DNA from: Epiperipatus broadwayi
Taxonomy: Eukaryota; Onychophora; Udeonychophora; Euonychophora; Peripatidae
Reading direction: 5' to 3'
DNA length: 64,000 nucleotides
Assembly: GCA_028023455.1 (NCBI GenBank)
Contig: JAQFVV010006311.1
Coordinates: 2,836,147 to 2,900,146 of the forward strand
Shown: positions 1-13,011 of the stretch, one piece after another
Position numbering within the stretch: position 1 is the stretch's first letter
Layout: the number at the start of each line of letters is the position of its first letter
Position numbers and translations under genes: made by a program
The notes under the pieces: generated by a model
What the model was told of the DNA's origin: nothing
What the model saw: only the letters and a program-made list of their open reading frames with translations
Database searches by the model: none

Positions 1-179
1 CATTTTATTTTCTATTTTTGTTTTTTATTTGTTATATCTATGTCAATTAGTCATTATATATATATGCCGTTATATATAAATTTTTGCATAACGTGTTCTT
101 GTAATTGTTTTCAATCACTATATATATATACTGTATATAGAGTATTTATACTTATTCATGTATATATGGGTATGCGTAG

Positions 180-297
180 AAGATTCCTGGAGGTCAATTA
201 TCCGATGACTTAGTTGGTCGGCCATCTATGCACAGTTCAGCTATCGATCACACAACTGGTGAGGCAAGTTTTACAGATGATTTTCCATCTGTGATAG
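180..297 (+). CDS. XDH/AOX: XDH/AOX exon 1 of window (linker into Moco domain)
   Basis: The frame encodes IPGGQLSDDLVGRPSMHSSA and then a TGEASFTDDFP stretch, matching the family's VGRP...SGEAVYCDDIP signature at the start of the molybdopterin-binding half. The donor is G|GTATTT at 298 and leaves phase 1. The acceptor is ambiguous: AG at 178-179 or AG at 181-182, both phase 0, with a poor pyrimidine tract; I chose 180. A Met-started reading from 228 is just the exon read on into its intron, not a separate gene. Confidence 0.88.
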
Positions 298-3200
298 GTA
301 TTTATATATTTTTCCAAATTACATTGACAAAAACACACACACACATTATATATATATATGTTTGTTGTATAGAGCATAAAAATGTTTCCAATAAAGATGC
401 ATTTTTATTCTTTATTTAATTCTAACCAGTAATATAATTCATGCAAATACATTTTCAACTGTATATTATATTAAATAACCACAGTCTTCTCACACCTTTA
501 AGTAAATAATTTTTATTAATATAAAAACAGTTTTGACTGTCCTTGGCAATCTTCTTCAGATTTACAAAATTGCAGATCTGAAGAAGACTGTCAGGGACAG
601 TCAAAACTGTTTTTATATTAATAAAAATTATTTGCTTAAAGGTGTGAGAAGACTGTGATTATTTAATAAGATATATTGTTGTATATGAATAAAAAAAATT
701 AGATGAAGAAGAAGAAGCAAATACATTTTATGAAACTAATTACAGAAGGATGAAAGATTTTGGTTTTAAAGCAGATTTTATAAAATGCATTTTATATAGA
801 TAAACATTTTGAAAGGTTAACCAAGAAAAGGTAATCCAGTTTTATTATTGTTATAATTTGCAGGACATATTTTGACATTAACAGTCAGAATCATAATGCT
901 CATCTTTTGTTGCAGAAATATTTTTACCTCTTTTAGTTTTCATTAAAGATTTTAAGATAAAATTATTTTTGCAACACGAAATAAATTGAAAGAATACGTT
1001 TAAACTAATTTATATCACCCATATAAATGGTTGACAATTTTGTTTTAAATCATTCATCAGTAACAAAGGATAAAGATCCACATATTAATTCTGATCAAAA
1101 TTATAATAAAAAACTTGGGGAAGATATTTATACGTAAAAGCACATCTTTAAAAATAAAGATCACAATTGTTTAAACTATAATGTTTTTATGATTGTGAAT
1201 GTATGTTAATATTGGTTACAGAGAATAAAAAAATATCAATATTTTTGATCATAATGCTGGTGAAAATTTTTGAGAATTTCTTGGATAATTACAAAAATGC
1301 ACATGTGATTACTTTATCATATTACAACTAAACTTGGCATAGAAATAATTTATATTTATTTTTTCCTATATACTTTTGCTTGTAAAATAATTGCAATTAT
1401 CTATCACTATCATAATCCTTTATCATTGACATTTTATGCCAATTTTAAGTATATATATATATAGAAAAAATACATAAGAACAAAAAGATGAAAATCAATA
1501 AAGAGAACAAAAATATATGGATTATTATTAAAGTTTGTTAAAGAAAAAAAGTTGAAAATCAGAATAAATGTCTGTATAAAATTAGTTTAACAGAAATATC
1601 ACCAGTTTCTTAAATAAAAATACATGAATCAAGAACTTTTTACACAAATGGCCATGTCAGTTAATAAATGATTTTGTTTTTTGGAGATAAAACAATATCT
1701 CTATTAAAATTTTTAAAATTAATTTTAAATTATTTATTTATGAATAAATAAATTTTTGAAATATAATTAGATAAACTGTTTATCTTAAATTTAAAAATGA
1801 GAGATTTGAACATATTTAATTTGAAAAATATATAATCTAGACTGTAGTCATTATTGTAAAAGCAGGAAACAATATTTCCTTTTGATGTGTTATGATTTTT
1901 TTAAAAAATATTATTTTTTAATACCTTCTATACTAATAAGCTTTGTGAATAAACCAACTGCATCTTTGAGTTTTATGAGGTGAAAAATTATATCACATTT
2001 CTATAAAATTAGTTTTGTCTTATTGTTAGAATAATTTCTAGATATTTGCATTTATTTTTTTTTGACATGATATTATTACCTTTGATGAAGACTATAAATA
2101 AATAATAAGTACTTGGGTTATTTATAAACCAATATTTAGTGTCTCAGATAATAAATATAATTTGTAACACAATATTGGGGAAATATTACATATAGTTAAT
2201 TACCATTCAAGATGATCAAGGCCAAATTTTATTGAGATAAAAAATGAACACTATTTGATCCCGATAACAGATGGTGTGTTTGATACTTCAAATATTGGTT
2301 GAGGGGGTATTTATTTATATAATAGCCTGTTTATAACGAACTTGATTCATTATATTAGTTTAGATTTACTGGATCAACTTTATAAAAAAAATTTAATGAA
2401 GATATTTCTTTCTGCAGTACTAAATTATTATAATGTTCAAATATACAATATAATTTATTTGTCCATAAGGTTGTCACATATACTTAAATAAATAATTGTT
2501 TATTTGAATTGTATAGGATAATATCTTGAGAAGATCTCAATAGAGTTGAAAGCTGGTTCGATAAATATTATAATGTAGTTATTAATAATTGTTTATTTCA
2601 ACCTTATTTTGATTGATTATTTATTTATTCTTACTACAGTATATATAGATAAATTATTACTTTTTGGGCTAAACCATGTTTTATTTTCCATTACATATAT
2701 ATATATTATTTTAATTTAAAAAAATGATATTACTTCTCTCTAATATTTGTATAATGAAACATCTTATGAATGTGTGGCTTTTAAAATTATTTTTTTGAAA
2801 ATAAAAATAATGTATAATATATTTTCAGGATAGCTAGACAAATTTTTATTGAGAAATAAATTTGATTGAGTTTATAAGTTGATTTCTTTTTATAAATTAT
2901 TTGAACAACAAAAGTTTTTATTTATTTAAAAATCGTTTAGTCTACATACACTCCAATTTAATATACATCATTATTTTTATGTATATATAATAAAAACATT
3001 TATATTTATATAGGTTAAAAAAAGCAGCCTTTAAACATCCAACTGCAGGACAAAGATCTCTTCCACAATTCTTTATATTGGGGGAGAATGCATTGCTGAT
3101 TAAGCTTTCCAATTCTTAGGTGATGAACATTCCATTATTATTAAGTGAATATCTACTTAACCATTAAATGAATAATATTGGGTAGTTAACTAGATTGTTT

Positions 3201-3869
3201 ATGAGCCGGCTGTGAAAAAATACTAACCTTGATTAGAATCTTAAAAAAATTTTCAAATTTACCCCACCCAGATTCAAACTCAGATTATAGATATCACAGA
3301 AGATGCTTTAACTTGTATTAAGTTTTTATTTTTATAAATTGTGTATAATAAAATGAATAAATAAAACATTTGATCAAGTGGTTAAGAAAATTAATTTATA
3401 AAATTAAACATTTGGATTTGCAGACATAAAGATGAAAATATTTTCTTCAAATAAATGATGAAATTATACCTTAATTAAGTGTGAAACAGCATTTGGAAGT
3501 AAACAGATATATTCCAAATTATCAAATAGTAATCAAATATATTTTATATCTCAAGTTTAAAAAGTCAGCATAACAAATTAATCGTCTCCTGCAAGAAACA
3601 GCAAATCACTTTCTATACCAATCAGAATCATTAACAGCATATGAAATTCAATGAAAGACTTTCTAAGTGACTACAAAAATTGCTAAAAATAGAAAATATC
3701 TATGAATGAATGGAAAAATAATATAAATAAACAAATTTAATGCAAAATTAAAATTATTAAATGTTCATTTTTTCTTCCATCTTTAGTGTGAACATAAATA
3801 TAATTTGACATTATCATTAAAAAGAAATACAAAACAACAATAATAATTGTATATTTTTTAAATTTCTAG
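298..3869 (+). other. Intron 1
   Basis: AT-rich, non-coding. It holds a ~200-bp near-perfect palindrome at 467-671 and a weak RTE-3'-end-like stretch near 3010-3110 (an ACTGCAGGACAAAGATCTCT motif on +). Nothing else is recognisable. Confidence 0.8.
467..671. repeat. Long palindrome (fold-back element)
   Basis: The arms, about 467-564 and 574-671, are almost perfect reverse complements around a ~10-nt centre. On the + strand the right arm carries CTGAAGA, a 7-bp hairpin (GACTGTC/GACAGTC) and AAAAC, recalling a decayed hammerhead core. The same family lies at 16706-16780. Confidence 0.8.
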
Positions 3870-4042
3870 GGCAATTATATTTAGGTTTGATTAAAAGCAA
3901 ACGAAATCATGCCAGAATTTTATCAGTAGATCCTACACCAGCAATGGCTGTTTCTGGAGTAGTAGGCTATTTGAATCACACAGATTTTTTTAACAATTCC
4001 ATGGGAACAGATGATGATGAAGAAATTTTTGTGTCTCAAGAA
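3870..4042 (+). CDS. XDH/AOX: XDH/AOX exon 2 of window
   Basis: The acceptor TTTCTAG ends at 3869 and the donor GAA|GTAAGT starts at 4043; phase 1 in, phase 0 out. The protein GQLYLGLIKSKRNHARILSV followed by DPTPAMAVSGVVGYLNHTDF is the family's LRLVTSTRAHAKIKSID...VPGFV segment. The acidic GTDDDEEIFVSQE end corresponds to the ICNDETVFAKDK region, which has an extra acidic run here. The reading frame continues briefly into the intron before a stop. Confidence 0.95.
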
Positions 4043-7000
4043 GTAAGTTATGTATTTTATTGTTACTTTTTGTATCAGTGATATGAATTTGTTAAAAACA
4101 TTTAATTGCATTCACCAATAAAATAATACAGTTTAAAAAAAACGATCTAACTGATTTTTAGTTAAATTATTAAATCTTTGGTAAAGACATCTTAATAAGC
4201 AGTAATGAAATAATATAAAAATAATATTCTAGAGTTATCGTAATAGAATTCAATTTTAAACCAAGTAACTTTATTAGATATTGTAGTACTCTATTATATT
4301 AATAACAATTTTTTTAAATATAATTCTACCATCTATTTAAAATACTATTGTACACTGTTTGCAAAATATTTTTTTATGTAAGATCTATTTTTAAATTTAA
4401 CTATTAGCTAAATGTTTCAATGGCTAATTTCATTTCCTTCTATGTTCATCTTTTTGATTGTTGTTATATAATTGTTTTTCATATAATAACAACATTCCAC
4501 TCTTCTTATTTATTACTATAGTGGAGAATTCTTTTGTATCTTAATGATTGTAACAGACTGATTAAGCTGTGTTACGCGGCTCTAAAATTGAGATTCTTCA
4601 TTAAGAACATGGCAAGAAATGTCAAATCATCATCAATTATGATTGAGTTTTATTATTTGATCATTTCTTTAGTATAACATAACTACAGTTTATACATCTT
4701 TTATAATACATGCTATATTTATAACAATCAGATTAAAGTTCCACTTTTGTTTATATTTTAAATTCTTTCTTAAATTACTTTCTATTTTTTTAAAACCCAA
4801 TGTAACAAATGAAATTTTTAGATTAAGTTGGCTTTAACATTTAAGCATATCAAGTAAAAGCAAAAATGACTTCATTTAGCTATTACATTTATAGAATTCA
4901 ATCAAAGATATTTAAACAAAAATTATCCTGAATCGTATTAAAAATATTGGTAGTTAAATCTTAAATATATGAAATGTCTTGAGAATTTTTTTAGTAACTT
5001 ACACAAAAGTCTAAGAATAAACTGTACTTTAGTTATAGACTACTTTAATAACAGAGTATTTTAGATTAATTAAATTTTTTACCTAGACATGGTTGAGTTT
5101 TTAAACGTATTCCAAAGAGCATTGTACAATTACAATATCAAATAAATCCTTATAAAGAAGAGGATGGTTATCCTTTCTTACTCATGAATAATTTAAATAC
5201 TAATATAATTATATCCCTGATTTCTTAGATATATTTATCTCAAACTTTCAGAAATATGCAATGATTAAAGATATATAAAAATCTCAGAAAACAATTGGGA
5301 AATTACAGGTAAGTTATTAGTCTTATCATAACACATGGCTAAATCAAAATGTTTGCAAACTAAACTGAAATGATAAACTCCTAATCTAGTCCAAAGAAAG
5401 AAGGAGAGACATTTGCTGTTTTATTCTTCAAAGTGAACTGTTTGAATTAATTGATTAATATTATCTGAGTATGTGTGGTCTTTCCACTTTTATAGATAAT
5501 TTGTAATAATTGTTTAAATATTTAAAGTGTTTTAATAAAACTTTTACCATTAATATAAACCTTTTATTGTATGTTCTTAATTTTAATTTATTAGATTTAT
5601 TATTAAATAATTGTGTGAGAAATGTATAAATACCTTTGCCAATATGCTTCTTTAATAGTTAAGCCTGGGGAAAATTTATATAAAAACTTAAAGTTACGAG
5701 GAATCAAAATCCCAATCTTACTTTTAGTTATTTACTACAGATCTACACAATGAGAATTAGAAGGTCCACAGGCCCTGGTGCTGTTGCCCTCTTGAACAAA
5801 TTAAAACTAACTCTGCCATTAATTCAAATCATAATAAATATTAGGTCAGTATATCCAAACTCATACATGAATGAAATATTCTTTTTTAAATAGTTTGTTT
5901 AACTAGCATTTTATAGTGCATAAAGTAAGACCTAATCCATCGAAAAATGATATAATGACTTCCCAACATGGGACTTCAACACAATACAACCATGATCTTA
6001 AATATGTCATAATGGTATAAAAAACATTACAATAATGGCCTAAAACATGGAATTTAATACCCATAGCAGGAAAATAAATATAAGAGTTTAACATGTAGAG
6101 GAAAAAATAGTTATAGCATGAAATTCAAAAGTCTTTTTTCTCCTATGAGAGAAATAGAGCGGGGAGAAAATATTTAAGAAAGATGCTTTATTAAAACAAA
6201 ATAATAGCACCTGAGTTTGATAATAAGAAATAAAAGAGATAAATAAAATTGTTTGAAATCTGGTAACATAGGAAAATGTAGATATAGATGGGGATTATAA
6301 GGTGACAAAAGAGAGATGGGTATTGGCATTTGTAGTTATTATCAAGAAAAATAAAATAAGATATTGAATTTATATTTTTTTATTGATAGTTAAGAAAATA
6401 GAGTTGCATTAAGATTTTATTTTATAATCAGTCAACTTGTATTAGAAAAATATTAAATAGGGAAATATATGATATTAAGGGATGGTAAAAATATGCAGCG
6501 TTGTATTAAGATTTTATTTTCTTATTGATTACTGTGTAACAGAAAAATAAGTCAAATAAATGTCATCATGGTAGAATAACATTGTAACTTTTAATATTAT
6601 AAAATGTTTTGCAATTATTTTATAGTGTGAAATTTATAAACATATTATAGTATTTATATACTATATTTAAAATAGTTTCACAGCATTCAACACATATTTG
6701 TTGAAAAATAAGTACAATTTGTATTTTATCAATCATTAGAAATATAGAGTTTAAATATATAATGTTCCATTTACAGGTAGATTAGGTGGACATATTACAC
6801 AAAATAATGCATTAGTTAATCAAACTATGTAAGAAGAATTCTATTCATGTCTTAATTCAGATGTTTTTAAAATACAATTACATTTCTTGATTAACTGACC
6901 GTTATATTATTCTGATTTGAATTGCTGGTGGAATCAATTTTTTATTTGTTTAAGAGGATGCTAAGGTCTGTAGACCCATTGATTCACATCACATTATATC

Positions 7001-7307
7001 CTATTGATTGAAACAAATAACTAAATGCAATATTCTAGAAAAGTTACTTTCTTGTCACTTAATCTTTTATATTAATTTTCTCCAGGATTTTTCTATTAAC
7101 CAAGCATATTGGCATAGGTAGTTTATATTTTTTTAAAAAAATGTAATAAAATTTAACAAACTAAAATTAAGACTGTACAATGAAAGGGTTTTACTAATAA
7201 TAAATATTTTATTAAATTATACAAACTAAAAGATTAAATGCTAATTATGAATTATCAATAAAAAGAAAAGAACATACATACATTCAGATATTATATATAG
7301 AGTTCGC

Positions 7308-7535
7308 AAATAAGCTCTTAACAAGCTTTGCAGAATAACCCCAGACCAGTTTCTGCTACTGGCATCTTCAGTGAGGTGCTAGGATATTCAAGCATTAGAT
7401 TAAAAATACCAGAACAAGCCCAGCACTTTATCTAATGTATAACTATTAAGTAGAAAATCTGAAAATTTCAGACATCCATATGTCTTTCAATCTAACTATC
7501 TAACTTAAATAGCCATATGGGAGTCCTGCATGTAT
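7308..7535 (-). repeat. Diverged dispersed copy of the ~417-bp hammerhead repeat (family A)
   Basis: It shares with the array at 51611-54446 the GCTCTAACAAGCT-like start, the hammerhead block and the stretch ATCTAACTTAAATAGC.ATATGGGA. It is much diverged elsewhere, so it is an old copy. Ends are approximate. Confidence 0.7.
7338..7377 (-). ncRNA. Hammerhead ribozyme, type I, consensus core
   Basis: Read on the - strand: stem I 5' strand ACCTCA, core CTGAAGA (fits CUGANGA), stem II TGC/GCA with loop CAGTA, core GAAA, a very short stem III (AC/GT, 2-nt loop), cleavage base C, then TGGGGT closing stem I (6 bp including one G-U). All invariant core bases are present. The cleavage site falls between positions 7344 and 7343. 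The 10.1-11.1 pair is U-A rather than G-C. The 2-bp stem III is typical of metazoan retrozyme hammerheads. Confidence 0.72.
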
Positions 7536-7738
7536 TTTTATTCCTTCCAATTGTAACTTTATTTTAATTAAATAGATAATAGTAAACACACAAATAACTT
7601 TCATTGTACATATATATATATATATAAATAGTTTGTAGTAGCAAAAAAAAAAAAGAAAACTAAATTGTGTTTATTAAACTATTTCTAATTTTTATTTTTT
7701 TGCCTTTTAATATTACCAAATGTCAACACTCTTATACC

Positions 7739-7778
7739 ATATATATATATATATATATATACATACATATATATATAT
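7739..7778. repeat. (TA)n microsatellite
   Basis: About 40 bp of TA dinucleotides with two TACA interruptions, bounded by ACCAT and ATGGT, so the whole stretch is palindromic. A shorter (TA)n lies at 7612-7626. Confidence 0.9.
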
Positions 7779-8052
7779 GGTACAATGATTAAAAGTCAAA
7801 TCATATATTAGATTATTTGTAATTATTTGAGCAAATCTTAGTACTCTTTAGTAAACATAAATCAAGCTTGATAAATGCTATTCAATTGTGTATTTATATG
7901 TGAATCAAATATGCACAATGCTAAACTGGAAATAATATAAATAAAATATTCTAAAACAATTAAATAGACATCCAATAAATTTTCTCATAACTATTACATA
8001 CTAAGATATGTTAAAAAGATTAACCAATTAGATTTTTCAGTACAATTGTTTT

Positions 8053-8342
8053 GTATCACTAAGCATCATGTGATCATCATTCTTTATGCTTACACAAGCT
8101 GTTAACACAGAGATAAAACTCCATACAGTGACTGCTGGAGGGTTGTATTAGATCTTAAGATCTAGATGCAGTACTCTCAGATCCAAAACTTCTCACTGAT
8201 GAAAGCCACAAACTGAAACTAGCCTGGGGATATTGAATGACTAGGCACTAAAATAGGAATTTTATGCACAAAACTTCCTGCATCCATTGATTACTATGGC
8301 TTGCACTGACTAGCACTGCTATGTGGAGTTTTGCCTGCATGT
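8053..8342 (+). mobile_element. Family B hammerhead-like repeat with 13-bp target duplication
   Basis: Flanked by the perfect direct repeat GTACAATTGTTTT at 8040-8052 and 8343-8355. The 3' part shares GACTGCTGGAGGG..., the hammerhead-like block, ...CATCCATTGATTACTATGG... and the GAGTTTTGCCT end with the copy at 13012-13244. The 5' part contains ATGTGATCA and inverted TTATGCTTA segments seen elsewhere at family B ends. There is no coding capacity. The duplication length matches that of the Penelope-like element at 21861-24017. Confidence 0.8.
8190..8230 (+). ncRNA. Decayed hammerhead ribozyme motif
   Basis: It has CTGATGA at 8196 and GAAAC at 8215. Stem II is weakened, and the AGTC expected before the cleavage site reads AGCC, so the essential A15.1-U16.1 pair is lost. 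Predicted inactive. Confidence 0.5.
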
Positions 8343-8754
8343 GTACAATTGTTTTATAGAATAAGTAGTAGTCATCAGTTGGCTAAGCTTATTAGGAGTT
8401 TCCTTCAATGTAACACACAAACTCTTTAATTTGAGTTAAAGACAGTCTGAATTTTGAATACACACCAATCATGGCACAATATTTTACCATTTTGGCAATT
8501 AATTATATAAAATATAAATAATTAGTAATATCAAATATATGTAACAAAATTGGAGTACCATAAACTGGTTATAGCTTAATATTTAGTTATATAATAAATT
8601 CCATTTGTTATACACAAACAAACACACACATCATATATGGGAATATCTATCTATATAGATGTTTAAAAATCAAATTATTATTCAACATATTTTAATAAAA
8701 GTATTGAACTCGTAAGATTGTTTAGTTAAAAATGCTAAACTTTTTGCTTTATAG

Positions 8755-8874
8755 GTTTTATTTTTAGGACAAATTATTGGTGTAATTGTAGCTGAGGATG
8801 AAACTATAGCTCGCAGAGCAGCAGAAATGGTGATTGTTCAATATGAAGATTTACCAGCAGTGATTACTATAGAG
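8755..8874 (+). CDS. XDH/AOX: XDH/AOX exon 3 of window
   Basis: The acceptor TTTGCTTTATAG ends at 8754 and the donor GAG|GTATAA starts at 8875; phase 0 on both sides. The 40 codons read VLFLGQIIGVIVAEDETIAR followed by RAAEMVIVQYEDLPAVITIE. This is the highly conserved GxxIGAVVAD...AxRAA..V.I.YE.LPAIITIE block of XDH/AOX. No coding defect is seen. Confidence 0.96.
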
Positions 8875-11848
8875 GTATAAAAAGAATGTATTATGTTTAC
8901 ATGTATGAAAACTATTGGACAATTGAAACAGAATTAGATATTTATAGTAACCCACCAAATGGTCACAGTACATGGTCACTGGACCACAGGATAGGTCATA
9001 TGGACACCATAATACTTATGAATTTCCCACAGAGTATTAGTCCTCTTATAGACAATATAATAATTAATTATGATTAATAGTATACAAAGTTTTTATATTA
9101 CATTAAATCTTATCTCATGTTTTATTCTTACTTTATTTAAAATATAAATTCTTTTCCAATTTTTAAAAATATCATTTTAGATTCTAAAATGTCTTTATCT
9201 CAGGCTTCAAATTCAAATTGCACTTGGAATAAGAAAATGCTAATAACAATTATTCAAGCTGTACATTAAACATTTTATATTCTTTTCTTAGTTTTATCCT
9301 TAACATTAGTATTTTAAGAAAGCAGAAATGAAACTACACAATAATAGAGTATTCAAATAATTAAATAATTTAAACATTTCTAAATACTTTAAGATTCTTC
9401 AGGTCTAACTATTTCATTTTTACCAACTATAAAATACATAAATCTCACATCTGATGCTACTTTTTATAAGCAATAACGTGGAATAATGTAGCAGGCAATA
9501 AGAGTATATTTTGTGCTACCAACTACATTCCAAGTGCATTTGAAATAAAATAACCAACAGTATTTATCTTCTGATAATGCAGGTAAAATGAACAATAAGC
9601 AAAATGAATGAATGAATAACTTGAAAATAAATAAATTCCAATGAGATAAAATGAGCAATAAGTAAAGCAGATAAATAAATTCTATGTCCCCATTGAACTA
9701 TATTCTTATAAAATAATAATGAAAACTTTATTAAATTAGATTTCCTGAGTAACAAATCTTATAATGCAATAATGTCATAATGGCAACAAAACAGAAATGT
9801 ATTTAATTAACAGCAAAAATATTTACTTACAACATATAATAATTTCTATACAATAGAATATTTATTAACAATAAGCATTATTTTTTAAATAATTTAATAT
9901 ACTATACTCATAAATATTAATAAAATTATCATTACCCAAAAGTTCTCCCTTTTATTCAAAGGGTCTTTCCTTAACATAACACCCACAGAGTAAAACAGTA
10001 TACATATTTGCCTATATTCAGGCTACCAGTAAGCTATTATATACTTTACATAATTAAAACAGGTATGAAAATTAGTGAGAAGACACTTTTATAGATTTTA
10101 GAAAGATAACAACAAATATTATGCAAGATAAACAATACACTGATATACCACTAATAATAGGGCGAGGGAATAAATATGCTCAATACTTAACAAGATATTT
10201 TAAATTTAAAATTGTAGCAGAACTAATAATGTATATAACAAAGATCAACATATCTTTAGATATTATAACATTAAATTACATCTTCATATTAAAATTCTAG
10301 GCAAAGTGGATAATAAAAATACGATTCAGCAAAATCCAATGGCATCTGATAATTATGTGCAGGCAGTGACAATAATTAAGCAAGCTGCACTCTCCCTCTT
10401 GGAGAGGCTAAATGCATAATATCCACATAAAATTGCCTAAAGGAATACTCCTAACAGTATAAGATATGGAGTTGACAATAATAATGAATAAATTAATAAT
10501 TAAACATCTCACATGCACATACAAAGGCATACAACACATCCTGTAATCTAATACTACATGTACACTGATGAAACTGTGATTGCATAATGATATCATTAAA
10601 ATTTTATAAGCTATCTAAAATTCTCACACACTCACTGACATCCACAATACTTTCATTTTAATATTTATATCCAATGTATAAAAAGGTTGTTATATCCCAA
10701 GTACAATCATTTATTAAATTTGAAACAACTAATATGAGAATTCCAAAATAATAACAAAAGTGCTTATAAAATAAACCTTTTACCATATCTTTCTTACCCA
10801 ACTCTGTTTCTTGATCACATCCCATCATAAACTTATTTATGATATCATAAACAATGTTAATCATAATAATATAGTATATAAATTATAATTAAATAATATT
10901 AATAATAATTTAAAATATACATAAAAAATATACATGCTATTGTTTAACTAATTTTAGATTAAAGTTTTTTCCCTCTTATAATGAAAATTATCTCTTTTAT
11001 TCAAATCCCTTTTTTACTTCTTTTAAAATACAGCAACATAATTTTTAACTTAGGCAGGCAGAGAATACATATATGAAGATTTATAGCAGAAATTCTTTGT
11101 GAAAAATGTTTGCAATATAAAATTTAACAAATTTAAAGTTGACAAGACTGATAGTAGATACTTTAAATAATATATGCTTCTTTTATCATAACATTCCTAA
11201 TTGTAATAGAAATGGGAGGACAAATGAGCAGAAAGAATGTTAATTAATAACAGTTCTTTATAAAGTTTCACATTATAAGTTTATATATTCAATATTAGTA
11301 TGACATCAGCTTATACCATTTCTTTGTAAAACAATATAATTTTAAAATGAATAAGCAATGTAGAAAAATATTCCAAGTTAATATACAAATGAACCCTGAA
11401 CAGATAATTGTCTCACTTCAACTGACAGAAAAAAATAAATTAATAACGTCTTTTATTAAATAGGATGTTTCTTATGACTTTTTCTCTGATTATCCTTTTA
11501 TAATATTATTCCAAATCATTACAATTTCTTCTATTTTTATTATATTTGTTGCTTTTATGATAATTCATGGTTATTATATTTTTAATTTGGGACTAATGAT
11601 AATAACTGCTATAAATATCTCTAAAATAAATTAAGAGTGATTGTCTTTGATAGATCATTCATTAATTACTTATCTTTTAGGTTGAAGTTTTATTGAATGT
11701 ATAATAAATATTTAAAACTAGTGTTAATAATGAGTTAGAGGATTATTTAAATTGTTAAAGGTAATTGTTACAGCTAATGTTTAAATTTGACTAATGTTTT
11801 ATGATAATAATAAAAATAAACATACACTTTCAATGTGCTTACTAATAT

Positions 11849-12171
11849 AAACAAAGCAAAACTCTCCATACAGTATTGCCACCCTGTGCCAACCAGAGAA
11901 ATCAATGAATGCCAGAAGGCTTGTGCATAACATCCCTATCTAATGCCTACTCATCCAATATCCCCAGACTAGTTTCTGGAGATGGCCACAAGCCAGAAAC
12001 TAGTCTGGGGATATTGGATGAGTAGGCATTAGATAGGGATGTTATGCACAAGCCTTCTGGCATTCATTGATTACTCTGGTTGGCACAGGGTGGCAATACT
12101 GTATGGAGAGTTTTGCTTTGTTTATAAACAATTATGTGCTAGTATAAGATAGTGATCATGTGATGCTTAAT
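11849..12171. mobile_element. Palindromic family B element
   Basis: Two ~130-bp arms (about 11854-11985 and 11991-12121) are near-perfect reverse complements, from the GCAAAACTCTCCATACAG end to the core CCAGACTAGTTTCTGG. Both arms lack the CTGATGA half of the hammerhead, so neither can fold a full ribozyme alone. Flanks GCTTACTAATAT (11837-11848) and GCTAACTAATAT (12172-12183) differ at one base and look like a 12-bp target duplication. Confidence 0.8.
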
Positions 12172-13011
12172 GCTAACTAATATGCGGTCAGTTTTCTGTT
12201 AGATCTAAAAAAAAAATTATTAAACTTGATAATTCGATTGAATGTATATCATAGGGTAGTATTACAATGGATAATTTCTAACTTTCTATTCAGCCATGGA
12301 AACAATAACGAATCAAACTTAAAACTTTTAAACTGATATTTTTAAAAAAATGTAGTAGTTAAAAAATAAAATCAACCAATTGATTAAAATTATTAGTTAT
12401 AAAACATTAACAGATTGAATCATCATTATTTATTAATAGATTACTTCCTGTTTTTTCCTTTTTATATCAAAACACCTGTGCATGTGTGTATCTCTGCAAT
12501 TCTATAATGCTTCTTGATTATATAAAATCACATTGAGTCTTTAGTAAACCATTTATCTATGACCATAAATAACTTATTCAGGACATTTTTGAAAATATAT
12601 TTGTTGTAATGAATAATAATCATTCCAGAAAGTCTTTTCTGATTTATTTATTTTTATAAATTGGTTAAATAAAAACATTCTTAAATTAGATGACACAATT
12701 TTACAAGTTCATATATTTATGAAATTAATGGCCATTATATTTCAAATTTCACCAGATTTTTCATCACAAAAAATCATTTTATGTTTGTCCAAATCTCAAT
12801 AAGTAGGTAGGATTCATACATTATTAAAACTGTCATCTCAATTCTTATATTATTATTTGAAAGATAACTAAAATGTTTGTTGATTTTTTTAAAAAAATAT
12901 CATTATTATTATGTAAATGAATACCATCCATAAACTTAATATTTGAGCTATTGAGCTTAGATTGAAAATATCTGTGTGTTTTCAATTTTATTCTCATAGT
13001 TTAATAGTTAT

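Larger units (their letters stand above)
4043..8754 (+). other. Intron 2
   Basis: AT-rich. From 4043 to about 7300 I see no gene or clear repeat. The last 1.4 kb holds a hammerhead-bearing repeat copy (7308-7535), (TA)n tracts and a second hammerhead-like repeat (8053-8342). Confidence 0.75.

Noticed and set aside
228-419. Small ORF starting with MHSSAIDHTTGEASF
   Set aside because: It is the host exon read from an internal Met into the intron.
3010-3300. RTE 3' end or SINE near 3010-3300
   Set aside because: Only a ~20-bp resemblance to RTE 3' ends (ACTGCAGGACAAAGATCTCT); too little to list as an element.
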